From contig CAKZPB010000077.1 in NCBI GenBank assembly GCA_937138395.1, positions 1-64,000 of the forward strand: a DNA stretch of 64,000 nucleotides, in the 5' to 3' direction. Source of the DNA: an uncultured Pseudomonadota bacterium. Its GTDB lineage: Bacteria; Pseudomonadota; Gammaproteobacteria; Xanthomonadales; Wenzhouxiangellaceae. The stretch's first letter is position 1; every line of letters starts with the position of its first letter. The position numbers and the translations under genes were made by a program. The notes under the pieces were generated by a model, which saw nothing but the letters and a program-made list of their open reading frames with translations, ran no database searches and was not told the origin of the DNA. This document shows, one piece after another, positions 60,351 through 64,000 of the stretch.

Positions 60351-61078
60351 TGAATTCGGGATATCACAATGCTACGCGGCAATCCGGCTTCACGCTGATC
60401 GAACTGCTGCTTGCCACTGCGCTGATTGCCATCATCATGGCCATGGCCTACGGTGGCTTCCGGGCGGGCGTTCGCGCGTCGACCAGCGGCGAGGAACGCA
60501 TTGAAGAAACCAATCGCATCCGTCTGGCGCATGAATTCGTTCGCCGGCAAATTTCACTGGCCCAACCGTTGATCATCGAGCAGGACGAGGGCGGCCAGTC
60601 GCCGCCGATTCGTTTTGAAGGTGAAGACGATCGCATCCGGCTGGTTGCGCCATTGCCGGGCTATCTGGGGTTTGGCGGGCCGTATGTACAGGAATTCCGC
60701 ATCGAGCGCGGCGAGCAGGGCATGGACCTGGTGTTTGCCTTTGCCATGCTGAATAGCTACGAGCCCGGCAATCTGGATGCCGAGCCACCGATTACGCTGC
60801 TGGAAAACGTTGGCGATATCGCGTTTGAATTTCTCGGTTTTACCGAGGACGGGGAGGACGTGTTCTGGGGGAATTTCTGGGAATTTTCCGAGCGCATGCC
60901 GCTGGCCATTTCGATGCAGATGGACCTGCCGCGCGATAACGGTCTGATCTGGCCGACGCTGAATACCCCGATCATGGTCGATAACGCCGCGGTGGGCGCG
61001 CGGGTTACGCGTGATCCGAACCTGATCAGTTCGCCGATCGGGCCCAGGCAGCGACCGAATCAGCGCGAGCAGCAATAA
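60347..61078 (+). CDS. gspJ: Minor pseudopilin GspJ
   Basis: The 243-residue product starts with SGFTLIELLLATALIAIIMAMAYGGFRAG, the prepilin segment, after a 13-residue leader. The mature part includes RIRLAHEFVRRQISLAQPLII and PPIRFEGEDDRIRLVAPLPGYLGFGGPYVQEF, with a Pro/Arg-rich C-terminus (IGPRQRPNQREQQ). It is one of the tip pseudopilins. It overlaps gspI by 4 bases; gspK starts 2 bases after. Confidence 0.92.
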   Translation: MMNSGYHNATRQSGFTLIELLLATALIAIIMAMAYGGFRAGVRASTSGEERIEETNRIRLAHEFVRRQISLAQPLIIEQDEGGQSPPIRFEGEDDRIRLVAPLPGYLGFGGPYVQEFRIERGEQGMDLVFAFAMLNSYEPGNLDAEPPITLLENVGDIAFEFLGFTEDGEDVFWGNFWEFSERMPLAISMQMDLPRDNGLIWPTLNTPIMVDNAAVGARVTRDPNLISSPIGPRQRPNQREQQ

Positions 61079-61080
61079 GC

Positions 61081-62010
61081 ATGTCGGCAGTGGCCTTTCA
61101 ATCGTTACGCTATCGGGCGCCGAAGTACCACAGCGGCATCGCGCTGATCGTGGTGCTGTGGATGCTGGCGCTGCTCACTATCATCATTGGCAGCTTCGCC
61201 GTGTTGGCACGCACCGAGAGCCTGCAGTCCCGCTTCCTGTTCGATACCACGGCGGCACGCTATGCGGCCGAAGCGGGTCTGCACCGCGCCGTCGTCGAGC
61301 TGCGCAACCCTGATCTGATGACGCGCTGGGTCGCCGATGGTCGTCCCTATCAATTCGAATTTGCCGGTGCCGAAGTCGAAGTGCGCATGACCGACGAAAG
61401 CGGCTTGTTGGATATCAACGCCGCGCCGCAATCAATGCCGGAGATGATGATCAACCTGCTGGTGACTCAGGGGCTGGATCTACAGCAGGCCGAACAGCTG
61501 ACCGATGCGATGGCCGACTGGGTTGATCCGGACGATCAGGTCCGAATCAATGGCGCGGAACAGCGCGAATACGAGAGTGCTGGCTATCCCTACGGACCGG
61601 CCAATGCGCCGTTCACCTCGATCGATGAACTGCAGCAGGTTATCGGCATGAGCTGGCCGTTGTTCAAACGTATCGAGGATTCGATTACAATTCATTCTGG
61701 ACGATCCATGGTCAATCCGGCATTTGCCCCGGCCAGCGTACTGGCTGCACTGCCGGAGATGGACATGCAATCGGCGAACCTGTTTATAGAAGAACGTTCG
61801 CAGTATCATCCATCCGATGAGGTGCCATTGCAGCTGCCGGATGGCACACCGGTCAATCAGCGTGGGGGAGGCTTGACTCATACGATCAAGGTCAAGGCCA
61901 CGCTGGACAGTGGTACCTGGACTGAAATCCTCGCCACTATTCGATTGGGTACCGACCAGCGCGGTCGGCCATTCAGGATTGTGCGCTGGATCGAAAACGT
62001 CACGGATTAG
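61081..62010 (+). CDS. gspK: Minor pseudopilin GspK
   Basis: The 309-residue protein has the GspK-type N-terminus GIALIVVLWMLALLTIIIGSF, with no Glu at position 5 as is normal for GspK, then ARYAAEAGLHRAVVELRNP, a DINAAPQ-like DESGLLDINAAPQSMPEMM and DAMADWVDPDDQVRINGAEQREYESAGYPYGPANAPF, where the Asp-rich loop can bind calcium. GspK caps the pseudopilus. 113 bases separate it from gspL, and a perfect inverted repeat (62061-62078) lies in that gap. Confidence 0.93.
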   Translation: MSAVAFQSLRYRAPKYHSGIALIVVLWMLALLTIIIGSFAVLARTESLQSRFLFDTTAARYAAEAGLHRAVVELRNPDLMTRWVADGRPYQFEFAGAEVEVRMTDESGLLDINAAPQSMPEMMINLLVTQGLDLQQAEQLTDAMADWVDPDDQVRINGAEQREYESAGYPYGPANAPFTSIDELQQVIGMSWPLFKRIEDSITIHSGRSMVNPAFAPASVLAALPEMDMQSANLFIEERSQYHPSDEVPLQLPDGTPVNQRGGGLTHTIKVKATLDSGTWTEILATIRLGTDQRGRPFRIVRWIENVTD

Positions 62011-62060
62011 ATCGTCCGGAGTTTGACGCTGCTTCATGCCAGCCATGCATGCCGCCCGAT

Positions 62061-62078
62061 TGCTTGATTGATCAAGCA
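62061..62078. other. Inverted repeat in the gspK-gspL spacer
   Basis: TGCTTGAT (62061-62068) and ATCAAGCA (62071-62078) are perfect inverted arms with a 2-base centre, in the only long gap within the gsp operon. There is no T-run, so a terminator is unlikely; it could be an operator or mRNA processing site. Confidence 0.35.
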
Positions 62079-62123
62079 CAACAATATTGAACTACTGACG
62101 GACATCCGTAATCAGATAAACCC

Positions 62124-63383
62124 ATGATCCAGTCCTTTCTGCAATCCAGTCGCGAGCAATTTCGTGCCCGCTATCAGGCCACGCCGCTGCCGGCGTTTCT
62201 GTCCTGGTGGGGCAGTGAATTGTCTGCCCTGGTGCCGGCGCACATTGCCAGACGGATGATGCCGCCCAAGCCTGAACTCTGGATTATTCCGGCTCAAACC
62301 GGCGGTGGTGATCTGCGCATCGTTCGACCGGGACCGGACCGTAATCTGCCGCTGGATGTGTTCGGCGCCGGTGAGGATGTTGAGCTGCTGGCCAATCGCT
62401 GGAAGGATCTGCTGGCGGAATTTACCGATGGACAGCCTGAGATCCGCGTGTGTCTTCCCCCTGAACACTATCTGGCCCTGCCGGTAGAACTGCCGGCCGC
62501 AGTCGAAGCCAATTTGCAGCAGACCGTGGCCTACCAGTTGGATCAGCTGTCGCCATTCAGAGCCGATCAGGTGTTTGTTGATCAGCGCGTTCAGCGATCG
62601 GATGAAAAGCCAGCCGAGGCGCGTCGCAACCAGATCAAGGTCCAGCTCCGGCTGGTACCAAAAGAACAATTAGCACCGCTGCTGGCAAGGCTGAAGGCGA
62701 TCGGCATCCAGATTCATGGGCTTGATACGCTTCGAGATCGAGCTGGCGAGGACCAGGAACAGGCCGTGCCCGAAGGCTTCAATCTGTTGCCAGAATCGCA
62801 GCGCGCCCACTACGTGCATGCGCGCGCCCGCTTCAATGTCATGCTGGCGCTGGGCCTGTTTGCCGTACTCGGTGTGGTCATGTTCCAGTCCATCTGGTTG
62901 CGCGAAAATGCAATTGAAACGCTCCAGGCGGAAGCCGATCGTCAGCGCGTTGAAGCCCGCCAGGTCATGCAGCTGCAGGAACAGCTTGACCAGTCGCTGC
63001 TGGCGGCCAATTTCTTGTCGGATCGGCGAGCACGGCAACCCGCCGCGATCGAGTTGCTGGCTGAAATGACGCGCATCATGCCGCGCGATATCTGGCTGCA
63101 GCGCTTTCAGATTCAGGGTGATGAAGTCATTGTCCAGGGCCTGGCCGACGGTTCGCAGCGAGTCATCGAGATCATGAATGAGTCGCCGCTGCTGGAGTCA
63201 CCGAGTTTCCAGGGCCCGATCCGCATGGATCCGAATAGCGGCAAGGAAAACTTCACAACCACTGCCATCCTGCGGCCCAGTTCGATGATAGCGCTGGATG
63301 AACCGGTCGAATCACCGGAAGCGGATGATGAGAGCGTCAATCAGCCGACGACGGCGACCACCATCGACCCGGAGCGCAGCTGA
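62124..63383 (+). CDS. gspL: Type II secretion assembly protein GspL
   Basis: The 419-residue protein has an actin-like cytoplasmic N-terminal domain, with LWIIPAQTGGGDLRIVRPGP and VCLPPEHYLALPVELP, then one membrane helix (MLALGLFAVLGVVMFQSIWL, near 237-256) and a periplasmic ferredoxin-like domain with MTRIMPRDIWLQRFQIQGDEVIVQG and FQGPIRMDPNSGKENF. GspL links GspE to GspM. The C-terminal tail after the fold is acidic and Thr-rich. gspM starts in a TGATG overlap. Confidence 0.9.
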   Translation: MIQSFLQSSREQFRARYQATPLPAFLSWWGSELSALVPAHIARRMMPPKPELWIIPAQTGGGDLRIVRPGPDRNLPLDVFGAGEDVELLANRWKDLLAEFTDGQPEIRVCLPPEHYLALPVELPAAVEANLQQTVAYQLDQLSPFRADQVFVDQRVQRSDEKPAEARRNQIKVQLRLVPKEQLAPLLARLKAIGIQIHGLDTLRDRAGEDQEQAVPEGFNLLPESQRAHYVHARARFNVMLALGLFAVLGVVMFQSIWLRENAIETLQAEADRQRVEARQVMQLQEQLDQSLLAANFLSDRRARQPAAIELLAEMTRIMPRDIWLQRFQIQGDEVIVQGLADGSQRVIEIMNESPLLESPSFQGPIRMDPNSGKENFTTTAILRPSSMIALDEPVESPEADDESVNQPTTATTIDPERS

Positions 63384-63997
63384 TGCAGCTGCTTCCCGAT
63401 CGTGAACAGGGCCGGCCGCTGGCCATCGGCTTGCTGTTGATTGCCTTGATCGTGGTCTACCTGGTCGGTTTCCACTGGTTCATCATGCGGCATGTCGAGT
63501 TGGGCAGCCAGACTTCGGATCTGAAACAACAGATCGCACGCTTCAAGGCAACCGCTGCTCAGCGTTCTGCGCTGGAAGACCGCCTCGATCGTTTGCAGTC
63601 CGAACGCCTGGACAGTGCGCTTTTCCTGCCTGAAAATCAATTCAGCATCGCCGCAGCCGGCCTGATCCGTACGCTGCGCGAATGGATTGATAATGAAACA
63701 GCCGATCCCGATCTTTGCCAGATTTCGAACACGGCGCCGCAGCGCGCGCGTGAGCCCGAGCTGTTCGAAGTCGTCCGCGTGGATGTTCGCATGAGCTGTC
63801 CGCTCGACGATTTCATCAACGTGCTGCATGAGCTCGAAAGCTCGGTACCACTGATCTTTATCGACAACTTACGCATCAATCAGCGCTATCGACCGGAAAT
63901 GCGCGACAATCGTCGCAGCCGTGCAACCTATGGTCTACTGGATATTCAGTTCCAGATGGCCGGCTATATCAACCAGCCAGGTGAGACCAATACATGA
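63383..63997 (+). CDS. gspM: Type II secretion protein GspM
   Basis: The 204-residue protein has a short cytosolic start, one membrane helix (ALIVVYLVGFHWFIMRHVE, near 17-36), a coiled coil LKQQIARFKATAAQRSALEDRLDRLQSE, and a C-terminal ferredoxin-like domain with FEVVRVDVRMSCPLDDFINVLHE and VPLIFIDNLRIN. The order and size fit GspM of the Xps type. Overlaps gspL by one base. Confidence 0.88.
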   Translation: MQLLPDREQGRPLAIGLLLIALIVVYLVGFHWFIMRHVELGSQTSDLKQQIARFKATAAQRSALEDRLDRLQSERLDSALFLPENQFSIAAAGLIRTLREWIDNETADPDLCQISNTAPQRAREPELFEVVRVDVRMSCPLDDFINVLHELESSVPLIFIDNLRINQRYRPEMRDNRRSRATYGLLDIQFQMAGYINQPGETNT

Positions 63998-64000
63998 TTC
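63994..64000 (+). CDS. Start of the next gsp gene (partial, possibly gspN)
   Basis: ATG at 63994 overlaps the gspM stop (ATGA) and continues to the window end. In Xps-type operons gspN follows gspM, so gspN is the expected gene, but only seven bases are visible. Confidence 0.3.

Overview
This window looks like chromosomal DNA from a gammaproteobacterium, most plausibly near the Xanthomonadales or Wenzhouxiangella-like lineages. The evidence is gene content: a type II secretion operon that starts at gspE with no gspC (the Xps-type order), an exosortase of the XrtH class, a DUF3450-ExbB-ExbB-ExbD-TonB-TPR energy-transduction operon, and the conserved neighbourhoods yggT-proC-yggS/pilT-pilU, aroK-aroB-hemE, pepA-holC-valS/lptF-lptG and xerD-dsbC. 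The species assignment is inference. Coding density is high. I found no rRNA, tRNA, CRISPR array or intact transposon.

Layout. 1-3675 is a small accessory group: two methyltransferases, a TPR protein with a degraded sulfotransferase domain, and an Asp/Asn beta-hydroxylase-like oxygenase. 3750-7760 is a very large propeller-sensor histidine kinase. 7727-10497 (minus) is aroK-aroB-hemE. 10566-14924 mixes DNA repair, exosortase H, an SDR, PdxH, TrmH and small conserved proteins. 15073-19513 is the yggT-proC-yggS block diverging from the pilus retraction ATPases pilT-pilU. 19601-21757 is an OmpR-type two-component system with a clear upstream direct-repeat site and a leader that carries an intrinsic-terminator-like hairpin. 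21832-28247 holds a zinc-ribbon membrane protein, a secreted protein, a plug-less TonB-receptor-like barrel, a universal stress protein, a sodium:alanine symporter, TrhO and an MscS channel.

28263-34535 carries proS, bracketed by short inverted repeats, then pssA, a probable holD (psi), rimI, a nitrilase and a SIMPL protein. 34577-41671 is pepA-holC-valS diverging from lptF-lptG. 42763-47768 is the six-gene TonB2/TtpC-type operon. 47830-50457 is a lysine-rich histone-H1-like protein, xerD and dsbC. 50942-55622 is purL and a membrane protein that resembles exosortase-H-associated proteins. 55911-64000 is gspEFGHIJKLM and the first bases of the next gene.

The two noncoding stretches over 300 bases are both largely filled by copies of one MITE-like element: 41723-42004 and 50539-50880, with related inverted ends and interior and no transposase. 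The second copy lies directly upstream of the purL promoter. Other items of note are the pseudo-sulfotransferase, the catalytic exosortase with its presumed partner 43 kb away, the GspE without its zinc tetracysteine motif, and a second class of inverted repeats on both sides of proS.
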